Shown: positions 40,430 to 49,528 of the stretch, piece by piece
How the letters are laid out: each line of letters starts with the position of its first letter
How positions within the stretch are numbered: position 1 is the first letter of the stretch
Source: a bacterium D16-76
GTDB lineage: Bacteria > Bacillota > Clostridia > Oscillospirales > Acutalibacteraceae
Assembly (NCBI GenBank): GCA_009917445.1
Contig: QZEE01000012.1
Span: 1-64,000, forward strand
Reading direction: 5' to 3'
DNA: 64,000 nt
Position numbers and translations under genes: made by a program
Notes under the pieces: model-generated
Seen by the model: the letters and a program-made list of their open reading frames with translations, nothing else
Told to the model about the DNA's origin: nothing
Database searches by the model: none

Positions 40430-42388
40430 TCAGCACAGCTTAGCGCCGGCCGGTATAGCGTCATCCACCATAAGCAGGTGTAAAGCCTCTTCGCCTTTCT
40501 CCTTGTGTACGGCAGAAATGAGCATGCCGCAGCTTTCCAGGCCCATCATCTTGCGGGGGGGCAGGTTCACGATGGCAATAAGGGTCTTGCCGACCAAATC
40601 CTCCGGCTGGTACCACTTGTGTATGCCAGAAAGGATCTGCCGGTCTACCCCGGTGCCGTCGTCCAGTATAAAGCGCAAGAGCTTGTCACTCTTCTTGACG
40701 GCCTCACAGGCCTTTACCTTTACAGCCCGGAAATCGGACTTGCAGAAGGTGTCAAAGTCTACCTTTTCATCCAACTGGGGCTCTACCTCGATGGCAGGGG
40801 CGGGCTTGGCGGCTTCCATAAGGGCCTGGGCCTTTTGCAGTACCTCTTCCATGTCCAACCTGGCAAAGAGGATCTCCGGCTTCTCCGTCACCTTGCTGCC
40901 GCTGGGGTACAGGCCGGTTTTATCCAATTCCTCCCAAACCCGGGGCTTGGCGCAGAGCTGGGCGAAAATCTTCCCACAGGTGCCGGGCATAAAGGGCTGC
41001 AGCAAAGAAGCCCCCACACAGATCGAATCCACCAAATTATACAGCACAGTCTGCAGGCGGGGCAGCTTGGCTTCGTCTTTGGCCAGGGCCCAGGGCATGG
41101 TCTCGTCAATATATTTGTTGCAGCGCTTAAACAGCGTAAAAATCTCGCTGATGGCGTCGGCCACCCGCAGGCTGGCCATTTTTTCGGCGGCCTTGTCCCG
41201 GCAGGCGGTTACCACCGCTTTCAGTTCCCCGTCCACGGCTTCTTCTGCGTGGGCGTCGCTTACCACGCCGCCAAAATACTTGTTGCTCATGGAGATGGTG
41301 CGGTTTACCAGGTTGCCCAGTACGTTTGCCAGGTCGGTGTTGGTGCGCTCTGTCACCAGCTCCCAGGTAAGGTTGCCGTCGTTGTCATAGGGCATCTCGT
41401 GCAGGACAAAATACCGCACCGCGTCCACGCCGAAAACCTCTACCAGCTGGTCGGCGTAAATAGTGTTGCCCTTTGACTTGCTCATTTTGCCGCCGCCCAT
41501 CAGCAGCCAGGGGTGGCCAAACACCTGCCTGGGCAGGGGCAGGCCCAGGGCCATCAGGAAGATAGGCCAGTAAATGGTATGGAACCGGATGATATCCTTG
41601 CCAATCAAATGCAGGTCGGCGGGCCATAGGGCGCCCATCTTTTCCTCAGACTGCCCGCCGCAGTGGTAGCCGATGCCCGTAATATAGTTGGTCAAAGCGT
41701 CCAGCCACACATATACCACGTGCTTAGGGTCAAATTCCACCGGTATGCCCCAGCTGAAGGAGGTGCGGGACACGCACAAATCCTGCAGGCCCGGCAGCAG
41801 GAAGTTATTCATCATCTCGTTTTTCCGGGACACAGGCTGGATAAACTCCGGGTGGCTGTTGATATGGTCGATCAGCCGCTGGGCATACTTGCTCATCCGG
41901 AAGAAATAGGCCTCCTCCTGGGCGGGGTGGACTTCCCGGCCGCAGTCGGGGCACTTGCCGTCCACCAGCTGGCTTTCGGTAAAGAAGGACTCGCAGTCGG
42001 TGCAGTAAAGCCCTTCATAAGCGCCCTTGTAGATGTCCCCCTGGTCGTAAAGCTTCTTGAAGATTTTCTGGACTTCCTTCTCGTGGTACCCATCTGTAGT
42101 GCGGATGAAATAGTCATAAGACACATCCATCAAATCAAACTGCCCCTTAATAACAGCGGCCACCTTATCCACATACTCCTTGGGGGTGACGCCTGCGGCG
42201 GCGGCCTTCAGCTCGTTTTTCTGGCCGTGCTCGTCGGTGCCGGTCTGGAACCACACATCGTACCCTTCCAGCCGCTTAAAGCGGGCAATGGCGTCTGCCA
42301 GCACGATTTCATATACATTGCCGATATGGGGCTTGCCCGAGGTATAGGCAATGGCGGTCGTCAAATAATATTTGCCTTTGTTTTCCAT
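40430..42388 (-). CDS. metG: Methionyl-tRNA synthetase
   Basis: The 652-residue class I synthetase charges tRNA-Met. It has the HIGH-type motif in SGKPHIGNVYE, a zinc knuckle (YCTDCESFF...GKCPDCGREV), GGGKMSKSKGN as the KMSKS loop, the anticodon-binding helical domain, and a C-terminal EMAP-like tRNA-binding domain (about 550-652, ending with VNLPPRKMMGLESCGMLIS). No T-box leader is evident. A 35-codon gene lies 77 bp upstream and probably shares the promoter at 42615-42643. Confidence 0.96.
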   Translation of the reverse strand: MENKGKYYLTTAIAYTSGKPHIGNVYEIVLADAIARFKRLEGYDVWFQTGTDEHGQKNELKAAAAGVTPKEYVDKVAAVIKGQFDLMDVSYDYFIRTTDGYHEKEVQKIFKKLYDQGDIYKGAYEGLYCTDCESFFTESQLVDGKCPDCGREVHPAQEEAYFFRMSKYAQRLIDHINSHPEFIQPVSRKNEMMNNFLLPGLQDLCVSRTSFSWGIPVEFDPKHVVYVWLDALTNYITGIGYHCGGQSEEKMGALWPADLHLIGKDIIRFHTIYWPIFLMALGLPLPRQVFGHPWLLMGGGKMSKSKGNTIYADQLVEVFGVDAVRYFVLHEMPYDNDGNLTWELVTERTNTDLANVLGNLVNRTISMSNKYFGGVVSDAHAEEAVDGELKAVVTACRDKAAEKMASLRVADAISEIFTLFKRCNKYIDETMPWALAKDEAKLPRLQTVLYNLVDSICVGASLLQPFMPGTCGKIFAQLCAKPRVWEELDKTGLYPSGSKVTEKPEILFARLDMEEVLQKAQALMEAAKPAPAIEVEPQLDEKVDFDTFCKSDFRAVKVKACEAVKKSDKLLRFILDDGTGVDRQILSGIHKWYQPEDLVGKTLIAIVNLPPRKMMGLESCGMLISAVHKEKGEEALHLLMVDDAIPAGAKLC

Positions 42389-42465
42389 ATTGGTAAATTT
42401 TCCCAGCCTTTCAGCTTTTATATTTTATTTTAAACCCGGCTCTTTCCCTGCCGGTCCAGGGCCCT

Positions 42466-42573
42466 TCAGCGGAAAATAAGGGCGGAGAGCACGGAGGCCG
42501 CCATGAGCAGGGCCAGTGCCGCCGCCGTAATGCGCACAAACAGCTTACGGCGCCTGTCGTTATAGCCCTTCAT
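42466..42573 (-). CDS. 35-residue single-membrane-segment peptide
   Basis: A short gene encodes a basic start (MKGYNDRRRKLFVR) followed by one alanine/leucine-rich membrane helix and a TGA stop. GGGGGA at an appropriate distance from ATG 42573 and the promoter at 42615-42643 support translation. It precedes metG on the same strand. Peptides of this layout are widespread in Clostridia as I recall, but I know no function. Confidence 0.65.
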   Translation of the reverse strand: MKGYNDRRRKLFVRITAAALALLMAASVLSALIFR

Positions 42574-42614
42574 GATCCATCCCCCTTTCCATACGTTTTT
42601 TGATATACCTGTTT

Positions 42615-42643
42615 AGTTTAGCACATTTTTCCCCATTTGTAAA
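42615..42643 (-). promoter_or_regulatory. Promoter of the short peptide / metG unit
   Basis: On the minus strand TTTACA (42638-42643) and TAAACT (42615-42620) are exactly 17 bp apart. Confidence 0.75.
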
Positions 42644-42652
42644 CAGCAGGGT

Positions 42653-42681
42653 TTGACTTTGCCCCCAGAAAGGTTTACAAT
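42653..42681 (+). promoter_or_regulatory. Promoter of the pyridoxal kinase-like gene
   Basis: TTGACT (42653-42658) and TACAAT (42676-42681) are 17 bp apart. It is back to back with the metG-side promoter. Confidence 0.75.
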
Positions 42682-42753
42682 CTTTAGCAGGGCCAATTTT
42701 AAGGAAGCCCACAGGGAAACTTTCGGAAAGAAGAAAAGGCTAAGAAAGAAGGG

Positions 42754-43623
42754 ATGACCTTGCAAATGTACAAAAAAAGCTGTGCCGCCGTCCACGACAT
42801 CTCCGGCTTTGGCAAATGCTCTCTCACGGTGGCGCTGCCGGTGCTTTCCGCCTGCGGGGTAGAGGCCTCGGCCCTGCCCACGGCGGTGCTCTCTACCCAT
42901 ACCGGCGGCTTTACCGGCTTTACTTACCGGGACCTTACCGATGACCTGCTGCCCATAGCCCGCCACTGGAAAAGCGTGGGGGCGGGCTTTGGCTCGGTGT
43001 ACACGGGCTTTTTGGGCAGCGGGAAGCAGATTGGCATGGTGGAGGAGATTATCGCCATGTTCCGCACGCCCCAGACCCTGGTGCTGGTAGACCCGGTCAT
43101 GGGCGACGATGGCAAGCTCTACAGCACCTATACCCCCGAAATGGCCGACGGCATGGCCCGCCTGTGCCGGGGCGCCGACGTAGTGGCCCCCAACATGACA
43201 GAGGCCAGCCATATCCTGGGCATACCCTACCACCCGGGCCCTTATACAGAGGGCTTTTTGCGTGAGGTGCTGCAAGGCCTGTGCGCTTTGGGGCCCACTA
43301 TGGCGGTACTGACCGGGGCCTGCCTGGACGATAAGCAGCTGGGCGCCGCCTGCTACGACGCCCGCACCGGCGAGATGCATTTATCCTTAAAAGAGCGTGT
43401 GCCCGGCTACTTCCACGGCACCGGCGACCTGTTTGCCTCGGCGCTGCTGGGGGGCCTTTTGTGCGGCATGGCCCTGCCCCAAGCCTGCGGCGTGGCCGTG
43501 GAGTTTGTCCACAAGACCATTGTCACCACCGCCCAAAGCGGCGCGGACAGGCGCTTCGGCCCGAAATTTGAGGGCCATTTGGCGTGGCTGAGCCAGGTTA
43601 TGGCCGAAGCCTCTAAAAAGTAA
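42754..43623 (+). CDS. Pyridoxal/pyridoxamine kinase (PfkB-like)
   Basis: The 289-residue ribokinase-superfamily kinase starts VHDISGFGKCSLTVALPVLS and has LVDPVMGDDGKLYSTYTPEM and ADVVAPNMTEA. The catalytic Gly-Thr-Gly-Asp lies in YFHGTGDLFASALLGG. This is the PdxY/PdxK pattern; it would phosphorylate vitamin B6 vitamers to the PLP series. The ATG at 42754 is listed; an in-frame ATG four codons in (42766) is possible. It has its own promoter. Confidence 0.88.
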   Translation: MTLQMYKKSCAAVHDISGFGKCSLTVALPVLSACGVEASALPTAVLSTHTGGFTGFTYRDLTDDLLPIARHWKSVGAGFGSVYTGFLGSGKQIGMVEEIIAMFRTPQTLVLVDPVMGDDGKLYSTYTPEMADGMARLCRGADVVAPNMTEASHILGIPYHPGPYTEGFLREVLQGLCALGPTMAVLTGACLDDKQLGAACYDARTGEMHLSLKERVPGYFHGTGDLFASALLGGLLCGMALPQACGVAVEFVHKTIVTTAQSGADRRFGPKFEGHLAWLSQVMAEASKK

Positions 43624-43947
43624 CAGAACGGTTACAAACAGCGTTTTTGCTGTGCTTTTGCCCGTGTTTTTACGAAAAAGTGTTGTTTTGTAAACGGTTT
43701 GTAATCTTGTAACGGTTTTGTCATTTTTGCGTTTTGCGGGTTGTAGAGAGGCTTTTGGGGCGGAAAGGCTGGGGGGGCCTGCGATGTTTCTGGTTCCGGG
43801 GCCTGTGCTGGGGCGCACCCTAAAAGGCTGCGGGTTTGGCGGGATTTTTGTTGCAATTTCACAATATATACGGTACAATAAAAGAGGAAAAGCCCCCCGC
43901 GCCCTGGGCCGATGGGTGGCTACTCAACGGGAAAGGAAGGGAGAACG
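43624..43947 (+). promoter_or_regulatory. Gap and promoter before the paaK-ior locus
   Basis: A good promoter, TTGCAA (43851-43856)-17 bp-TACAAT (43874-43879), precedes paaK. Upstream lie three ACGGTT motifs (43628, 43694 and 43712; the last two 18 bp apart) within a T-rich stretch, which could be regulator sites. No gene is evident. Confidence 0.65.
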
Positions 43948-45267
43948 GTGGGGGTCAGGTACTTTCAAAAAGACATAGAGACCATGCCGCGGGCCCAGCT
44001 GGAAGCCTTGCAGCTGGAACGCCTGCGCCGCATGGTGGACTACTGCTATAACAACGTGCCCTTTTACCACAAAAGGCTGGGGGAGGCGGGCATCGAAGGG
44101 GGCGGCAAAATCAAGGCCCTGAGCGATGTGCAGTACATCCCCTTTACCACGAAGGACGACATACGGGACAACTACCCCTTTGGCATGATGGCGGTACCCA
44201 TGAAGGACATCGTGCGGATACACGCAAGCTCGGGCACCACGGGCAAGCCCACGGTGGGGGTGTACACCCAGGGGGACATTGACCAGTGGGCCCAGTACAT
44301 GGCCCGGGTGGTAACGGCCGCCGGGGTAACGGCAGAGGACATCATCCAGATCTCGTTTGGATACGGGCTGTTTACGGGGGCGCTGGGGCTGCACTTTGGC
44401 CTGGAGAAGATCGGGGCCACGGTGATACCGGCGTCCAGCGGGAATTCGGAAAAACAGTTGATGATGCTGCGGGATTTTGGGGTGACGGGCCTGGTGGCCA
44501 CGCCCTCTTACGCCTTGTACCTGGGTGAGCTGGTGCGGGAAAGCGGCTACCCGCAAGAGGCCTATGCCAAGCTGCGCCACGGCATCCTGGGCAGCGAGGG
44601 CTGCACGGAGGAAATGCGCAGGCGGATCGAAGAAAGCCTGGGCGTCACGGTGACCGACAACTACGGCATGACCGAGCTGCAGGGCCCCGGGGTCTCTGGG
44701 GAGTGCACGGAGCGCTGCGGCCTGCATTTTAACGAAGACGGCTTTTTGCCGGAGGTCATAGACCCGGACACCCTGCAGCCCAAAGGCCGGGGCGAGGCCG
44801 GGGAGCTGGTGGTGACCACCCTAACAAGGCAGGGCATGCCGGTGCTGCGGTACCGCACAAAAGACATCACCCGCCTGCACTACGAGCCCTGCGCCTGCGG
44901 GCGCACCCATGCCCGCATGGAAAAGGTCATGGGCCGCACGGACGACATGCTGATCATCAAGGGGGTAAACGTGTTCCCGTCACAGATTGAAAGCGTGCTG
45001 GTGGGCATGGACAACGTAGGCCCCCACTACCAGCTGGTAGTCACCCGGAAAAATTACCTGGACCGCCTGGAAGTCAAGGTTGAGCTGACCGACAGCTCGC
45101 TGCTGGAAAGCTTTGGGGAATTGCAGGGCCTGCAAAAGCGCATACACGACAAGCTCCGCAGCGTTCTGGGCCTGGAAACCAAAGTCACCCTGGTAGAACC
45201 CAAAAGCTTAGAACGCTTCCAAGGCAAAGCCAAACGCGTGCAAGACCTGCGAAACACCAAAAATTGA
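43948..45267 (+). CDS. paaK: Phenylacetate--CoA ligase (aryl-CoA ligase), copy 1
   Basis: The 439-residue ANL-superfamily ligase activates phenylacetate or a related aryl acid with ATP and CoA. It has RIHASSGTTGKPTVGVYT (ATP loop), ISFGYGLFTGALGLHFG, DNYGMTELQGPGVSGEC and GRTDDMLIIKGVNVFPSQIE. The start is GTG 43948 with GGAAGGGAG upstream; a longer frame from 43912 lacks a site. It precedes iorAB, which make aryl-acyl-CoA from arylpyruvates, so it probably works in the same aromatic amino acid route. Confidence 0.92.
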   Translation: MGVRYFQKDIETMPRAQLEALQLERLRRMVDYCYNNVPFYHKRLGEAGIEGGGKIKALSDVQYIPFTTKDDIRDNYPFGMMAVPMKDIVRIHASSGTTGKPTVGVYTQGDIDQWAQYMARVVTAAGVTAEDIIQISFGYGLFTGALGLHFGLEKIGATVIPASSGNSEKQLMMLRDFGVTGLVATPSYALYLGELVRESGYPQEAYAKLRHGILGSEGCTEEMRRRIEESLGVTVTDNYGMTELQGPGVSGECTERCGLHFNEDGFLPEVIDPDTLQPKGRGEAGELVVTTLTRQGMPVLRYRTKDITRLHYEPCACGRTHARMEKVMGRTDDMLIIKGVNVFPSQIESVLVGMDNVGPHYQLVVTRKNYLDRLEVKVELTDSSLLESFGELQGLQKRIHDKLRSVLGLETKVTLVEPKSLERFQGKAKRVQDLRNTKN

Positions 45268-45284
45268 CCGCCACGCCCGCCGGC

Positions 45285-45360
45285 AAAGTTTTTTGAAGAT
45301 TCTTAAGGGGCTTTTTTCCAAAAAAGCCCCTTAAGCCGCCGGAGGCAAAAAAGCGGACAT
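45285..45360. repeat. Palindromic module between paaK and iorA
   Basis: The hairpin cttaaggggctttttt/aaaaaagccccttaag (45303-45336) is followed by ccgccggaggc, and is closely related to the copies at 40362 and 4802. It may attenuate transcription into iorA. Confidence 0.7.
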
Positions 45361-45378
45361 TAAGGAAAGGATGGGAAA

Positions 45379-47103
45379 ATGAAAGAGCTTTTGTTGGGAA
45401 ATGAAGCGGTAGCCCGGGGCCTGTTTGAAGCGGGGGTGCGGGTGGTGTCCAGCTACCCGGGGACGCCCAGTACGGAAATCACCGAAGCGGCGGCGAAGTT
45501 TCCGGAAATAAACTGCGAGTGGGCCCCCAATGAAAAGGTGGCGGCCGAGGTAGCCGCCGGGGCGTCCATAGGGGGGGCCAGGAGCTTCTGCGCCATGAAG
45601 CATGTGGGCCTAAACGTGGCGGCGGACCCGGTGTTCACCATGAGCTATATTGGCGTGAACGGGGGCATGGTGCTGGCCGTGGCCGACGACCCGGGCATGC
45701 ATTCCTCCCAGAACGAACAGGATTCGCGGAATTACGCCCGGGCGGCCAAGCTGCCTATGCTGGAGCCCGCCGATGCCGGGGAGTGCCGGGATTTTACCAA
45801 GCTTGCTTACGGGCTTTCGGAGGAATTCGACACGCCGGTGGTTTTGCGGCTTACTACACGCATCGCCCACGCCAGGGGCGTGGTGGACTGCGGGGAGCGG
45901 GTAGAAGCCCCTTTAAAGGATTACCAGAAGGACGCCGCTAAAAACGTGATGCTGCCCGCCTTTGCCCGGCCCAAGCACGGCAAGGTGGAGGAACGCACCC
46001 GGGCCCTGGTACAGTGGGCAGAGGGGTGCGAGGTCAACCGGATTGAGAATAACGGCAAGAAGACGGGGGTCATCTGCGCCGGGGCGGTGTACCAGTATGC
46101 CAGGGAAGCCCTGGGGGACAGCGTCAACTACCTGAAGCTGGGGCTGGTGTGGCCCCTGCCGGAGAAGCTCATCTTAAACTTTGCGGCCCTGTGCGATACG
46201 GTCTATGTGGCCGAGGAGCTGGACGATTTCATCGAACAGCACTGCAAGGCCCTGGGGGTAAAGGCTGTGGGCAAAGAGCTCTTCCCCCGGTGTGGCGAGC
46301 TTTCCCAGCGGCTGATACGGAAGCTGGTGGCAGGGGAGGAGCTGCCCGCCCAGGAACTTTTGGAGCCTTTGCCGGTGCGGCCCCCTGTCATGTGCTGCGG
46401 GTGCCCGCACCGGGGGCTGTTCTACGCCTTGAAGCGGGCGGGGGTGTTTGTCAGCGGGGACATTGGCTGCTATACCCTGGGGGCTTCGGCGCCCCTTTCG
46501 GCTATGGATGCCTGTATCTGCATGGGGGCCTCGGTGTCGGCGCTGCACGGGTTTAACAAGGCCCGGGAGGGCCAATGGGCCCAGAAAGCCGTGGCGGTGA
46601 TCGGGGATTCTACCTTTATCCACTCGGGCATTACCAGCCTTATCGACATCGCCTACAACCGCACCGACTCTACGGTGATTATCTTAGACAACTCCATTAC
46701 CGGCATGACGGGCCACCAGCAGAACCCCTCTACCGGGTACAACATCTACAACGAGCCCGCCCAGGCTGTGGATTTGGAGGCGCTGTGCCGGGCTGTGGGC
46801 ATACATAGGGTGCGGGTGGTAGACCCCTATGACTTGAAAGGGACCCAGCAGGCCTTAGCGGAAGAGCTGGCGGCAAAGGAGCCTTCGGTCCTTATCAGCC
46901 GCAGGCCCTGCGCGCTGCTGAAATCGGTAAAGCACAAGGCCCCCCTGGCGGTGGACCCGGAAAAATGCGTGGGCTGCAAAAGCTGCATGGGCATTGGGTG
47001 CCCGGCTGTTTCCATGCGGGAGGGCCGGGCCGTAATAGACGCCACCCAGTGCGTGGGCTGCGGCGTGTGTGCCGCCCTGTGCGGGAAAGGAGCAATGGCA
47101 TGA
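45379..47103 (+). CDS. iorA: Indolepyruvate ferredoxin oxidoreductase alpha subunit
   Basis: The 574-residue TPP-dependent subunit oxidatively decarboxylates arylpyruvates to aryl-acetyl-CoA, reducing ferredoxin. Domain order is the pyrimidine-binding domain (SYPGTPSTEITEAAAKF), the TPP pyrophosphate domain (GDIGCYTLGASAPLSAMDACICMGAS; GDSTFIHSGITSL; DNSITGMTGHQQNP), then two ferredoxin-like cluster motifs at the C-terminus (CVGCKSCMGIGCP near 529; CVGCGVCAALC near 560). Its stop overlaps the iorB start by four bases. Confidence 0.96.
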   Translation: MKELLLGNEAVARGLFEAGVRVVSSYPGTPSTEITEAAAKFPEINCEWAPNEKVAAEVAAGASIGGARSFCAMKHVGLNVAADPVFTMSYIGVNGGMVLAVADDPGMHSSQNEQDSRNYARAAKLPMLEPADAGECRDFTKLAYGLSEEFDTPVVLRLTTRIAHARGVVDCGERVEAPLKDYQKDAAKNVMLPAFARPKHGKVEERTRALVQWAEGCEVNRIENNGKKTGVICAGAVYQYAREALGDSVNYLKLGLVWPLPEKLILNFAALCDTVYVAEELDDFIEQHCKALGVKAVGKELFPRCGELSQRLIRKLVAGEELPAQELLEPLPVRPPVMCCGCPHRGLFYALKRAGVFVSGDIGCYTLGASAPLSAMDACICMGASVSALHGFNKAREGQWAQKAVAVIGDSTFIHSGITSLIDIAYNRTDSTVIILDNSITGMTGHQQNPSTGYNIYNEPAQAVDLEALCRAVGIHRVRVVDPYDLKGTQQALAEELAAKEPSVLISRRPCALLKSVKHKAPLAVDPEKCVGCKSCMGIGCPAVSMREGRAVIDATQCVGCGVCAALCGKGAMA

Positions 47104-47672
47104 GCGTGAAAAGTGTGATGATCGTAGGCGTGGGGGGCCAGGGCACCTTGCTTGCCAGCCGGATATTAGGGGCCGCCATGCTGGAAAAGGGCTTTGACGT
47201 AAAGGTGGGCGAAGTCCACGGCATGAGCCAGAGGGGGGGCTCTGTGGTAACGTATGTGCGCTATGGGGAGAAGGTGGCCTCGCCGGTGATCGAGCGGGGG
47301 GAGGCGGATGTGCTGCTGGCTTTTGAACAGCTGGAAGCCGCCAGGGCTTTGCCGTATTTGAAAAGCGGCGGCACGGCGGTAGTCAACACCCAGCAGGTGG
47401 ACCCCATGCCCGTGGTCACCGGCCAGGCGGTGTACCCCCAAGGGCTTTTGCCGGCCATGAAGGGGATGGGCGTGGAGGTCTTTGACGTGGACGCCTTGGG
47501 GCTGGCGGAAAAGGCTGGGTCCCAAAAGGCGGTAAACGTGGTGCTGATAGGCGCCATGGCCCGGCGCCTTGAGCCCGATGAAGGGCTGTGGCTGCGGGCG
47601 GTAAAGGCCTGCGTGCCGGAAAAGTTCTACGGGCTTAACGAGCGGGCGTTCCGCTTGGGCTTTGGGGCGTAA
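47100..47672 (+). CDS. iorB: Indolepyruvate ferredoxin oxidoreductase beta subunit
   Basis: The 190-residue gamma-type subunit of the 2-oxoacid:ferredoxin oxidoreductase family begins MIVGVGGQGTLLASRILG and contains EVHGMSQRGGSVVTYVRYG, both diagnostic. It completes the IorAB dimer. The ATG at 47100 overlaps the iorA stop (ATGA), which fixes the start. Confidence 0.95.
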   Translation: MSVKSVMIVGVGGQGTLLASRILGAAMLEKGFDVKVGEVHGMSQRGGSVVTYVRYGEKVASPVIERGEADVLLAFEQLEAARALPYLKSGGTAVVNTQQVDPMPVVTGQAVYPQGLLPAMKGMGVEVFDVDALGLAEKAGSQKAVNVVLIGAMARRLEPDEGLWLRAVKACVPEKFYGLNERAFRLGFGA

Positions 47673-47717
47673 GGGCCTTTGAGCCTGTCAGGAATTTAGA
47701 GAAGGGAAGGATGCGTC

Positions 47718-49019
47718 ATGCCAAATTATTTCCAGCCGGATATCGAATGTGCCCCCAGGGAGAAGCTGCGGGAGATACAGTCCCAGCGGCTTGTAAAGAT
47801 GGTGAAAAGCTGCTATGAGAACGTGCCCTTTTACAAAAGGAAGTTTGACGCCATGGGCTTGCAGCCTGGGGACATCCGGTCTATCGATGACATTGTAAAG
47901 CTGCCCTTTACTGAAAAGCAGGACCTGCGGGATACGTACCCCTTCGGCCTTTTGGCCGTACCCAGGGGGGAGCTGGCCCGCATACACGCCAGCAGCGGCA
48001 CCACGGGCAAGCAGACCGTGGTGGCCTACACCCAAAACGACCTGGACGCCTGGGCCACCGGCGCGGCCCGGGCCATTGTAGCCGTGGGCGGCAGGCGGGA
48101 AGACCTGGTGCACGTGTCTTACGGGTACGGGCTGTTTACCGGGGGCCTGGGCCTGCACGACGGGGCGGAAAAGCTGGGGGCGGCGGTGATCCCGGTGTCC
48201 AGCGGCAACACCAACCGGCAGGTGCAGATTTTGCAGGACTATGGCAGCGACATCCTCTGCTGTACGCCCAGCTATGCCATGTACATTGGCGAGACGGTGC
48301 GGGACAAGGGGATAGACCCCAAAAGCCTGCGGGTGCGCATCGGCATTTTTGGGGCGGAGCCCTGGACCGAGGAAATGCGCCGGGAGATCGAAAAGTCTTT
48401 GGCCATTAAGGCTTACGACATTTACGGCCTTTCGGAGATCGCGGGGCCGGGGGTCTCCTGCGAGTGCCAGGAACAGGCGGGCATGCATGTGCAGGAGGAC
48501 TACTTCTACCCGGAGATCATCGACCCGGTGACCGGGGAGGTGCTGCCGGACGGGGCGGAAGGGGAGCTGGTGTTTACCTGCATCGGCAAGGAGGCCCTGC
48601 CCCTGGTGCGGTACCGCACCAGGGACATCTGTTCTTTGACCCACCAGGTGTGCCGGTGCGGCCGCACCACGGTGCGCATGCAAAAGCCAAAGGGCCGCAC
48701 GGACGACATGCTCATTATACGGGGCATCAACGTGTTCCCGTCCCAGATTGAAAGCGTGCTGCTGGATTTGGGCATGGACCCCAACTACCACATGGTGGTG
48801 GACCGCAAGAACAACCTGGACACCCTGGAGGTGCAGGTGGAGATGAACAGCCATATGTTCTCGGACACGGTGCGCAATCTGGAAAGGGTGGGCAAGCGCA
48901 TCGAGGGCGCGTTGCAGTCTACGCTGAACATTGCGGCCAAGGTCACGCTGCTGGAGCCCAAGTCCTTGCAGCGGTCGGAGGGCAAGGCCAAGCGGGTAGA
49001 GGACCGGCGGAAGTTTTAA
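47718..49019 (+). CDS. paaK: Phenylacetate--CoA ligase (aryl-CoA ligase), copy 2
   Basis: The 433-residue ligase is clearly paralogous to the one at 43948: ARIHASSGTTGKQTVVAYT, VSYGYGLFTGGLGLHDG, YDIYGLSEIAGPGVSCEC and GRTDDMLIIRGINVFPSQIE. The two copies on either side of iorAB may differ in aryl acid preference (phenylacetate, indoleacetate or hydroxyphenylacetate). An ATG with GAAGGGAAGG lies 45 bp after iorB in a probable operon. Confidence 0.93.
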   Translation: MPNYFQPDIECAPREKLREIQSQRLVKMVKSCYENVPFYKRKFDAMGLQPGDIRSIDDIVKLPFTEKQDLRDTYPFGLLAVPRGELARIHASSGTTGKQTVVAYTQNDLDAWATGAARAIVAVGGRREDLVHVSYGYGLFTGGLGLHDGAEKLGAAVIPVSSGNTNRQVQILQDYGSDILCCTPSYAMYIGETVRDKGIDPKSLRVRIGIFGAEPWTEEMRREIEKSLAIKAYDIYGLSEIAGPGVSCECQEQAGMHVQEDYFYPEIIDPVTGEVLPDGAEGELVFTCIGKEALPLVRYRTRDICSLTHQVCRCGRTTVRMQKPKGRTDDMLIIRGINVFPSQIESVLLDLGMDPNYHMVVDRKNNLDTLEVQVEMNSHMFSDTVRNLERVGKRIEGALQSTLNIAAKVTLLEPKSLQRSEGKAKRVEDRRKF

Positions 49020-49044
49020 TTTCACTTGTTAGGAGGCGGGGCCC

Positions 49045-49500
49045 ATGTGGGTGCGGCAGGCCCGGCGGGAGGATATCCCGCGGGTGGCGGAGATTTTTGT
49101 GTTTGTGCGGCGGGAGAAGTTTTTCCCGGTCTTCCAGTATGAGCCCTATTCCTTTGGGGAGCTGCAGGTGCTGCCGGTAGCCCGGGAGTATGAGGCGAGC
49201 CCCGGGAGGCTTGGGAATGTGCTGGTGTATGACGACGGCATCGTCCGGGGGTTTTTGGAGCTGGACGGGGAGGAAGTCAAGCACCTGTATGTAGAGCCCT
49301 TTTTCCGGGGCCGGGGCATTGGCGCGGCGCTGCTGGAATACGCTGTAAAGGCCCGGGGGGCCCGGTGGCTGTGGGTGCTGGAAAAGAACCCACAGGCCGT
49401 GCGGTTTTATGAGCGGCACGGGTTTGCCCTTACCGGCGAAAAGGAGCGGGAAGAGGGCACAGAGGAATATTTGCTGCGGATGGAAAAACCCGCGGTGTAA
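49045..49500 (+). CDS. GNAT family N-acetyltransferase
   Basis: The 151-residue acetyltransferase has the acetyl-CoA loop VEPFFRGRGIGAALLEYA (R/Q-x-x-G-x-G/A form) and the C-terminal AVRFYERHGF segment. It uses acetyl-CoA; the acceptor is unknown. The ATG has TAGGAGG upstream. It lies 25 bp after paaK copy 2 and is probably co-transcribed, which hints at acylation of a pathway amine or amino acid, without proof. Confidence 0.88.
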   Translation: MWVRQARREDIPRVAEIFVFVRREKFFPVFQYEPYSFGELQVLPVAREYEASPGRLGNVLVYDDGIVRGFLELDGEEVKHLYVEPFFRGRGIGAALLEYAVKARGARWLWVLEKNPQAVRFYERHGFALTGEKEREEGTEEYLLRMEKPAV

Positions 49501-49528
49501 CCAAGATTCTTTTTAAGGAGGAGCGAAT

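Noticed and set aside
47688-49025. 445-codon minus-strand frame opposite paaK copy 2
   Set aside because: A histidine/proline-rich shadow. The plus-strand frame carries all ANL ligase motifs and a ribosome site.
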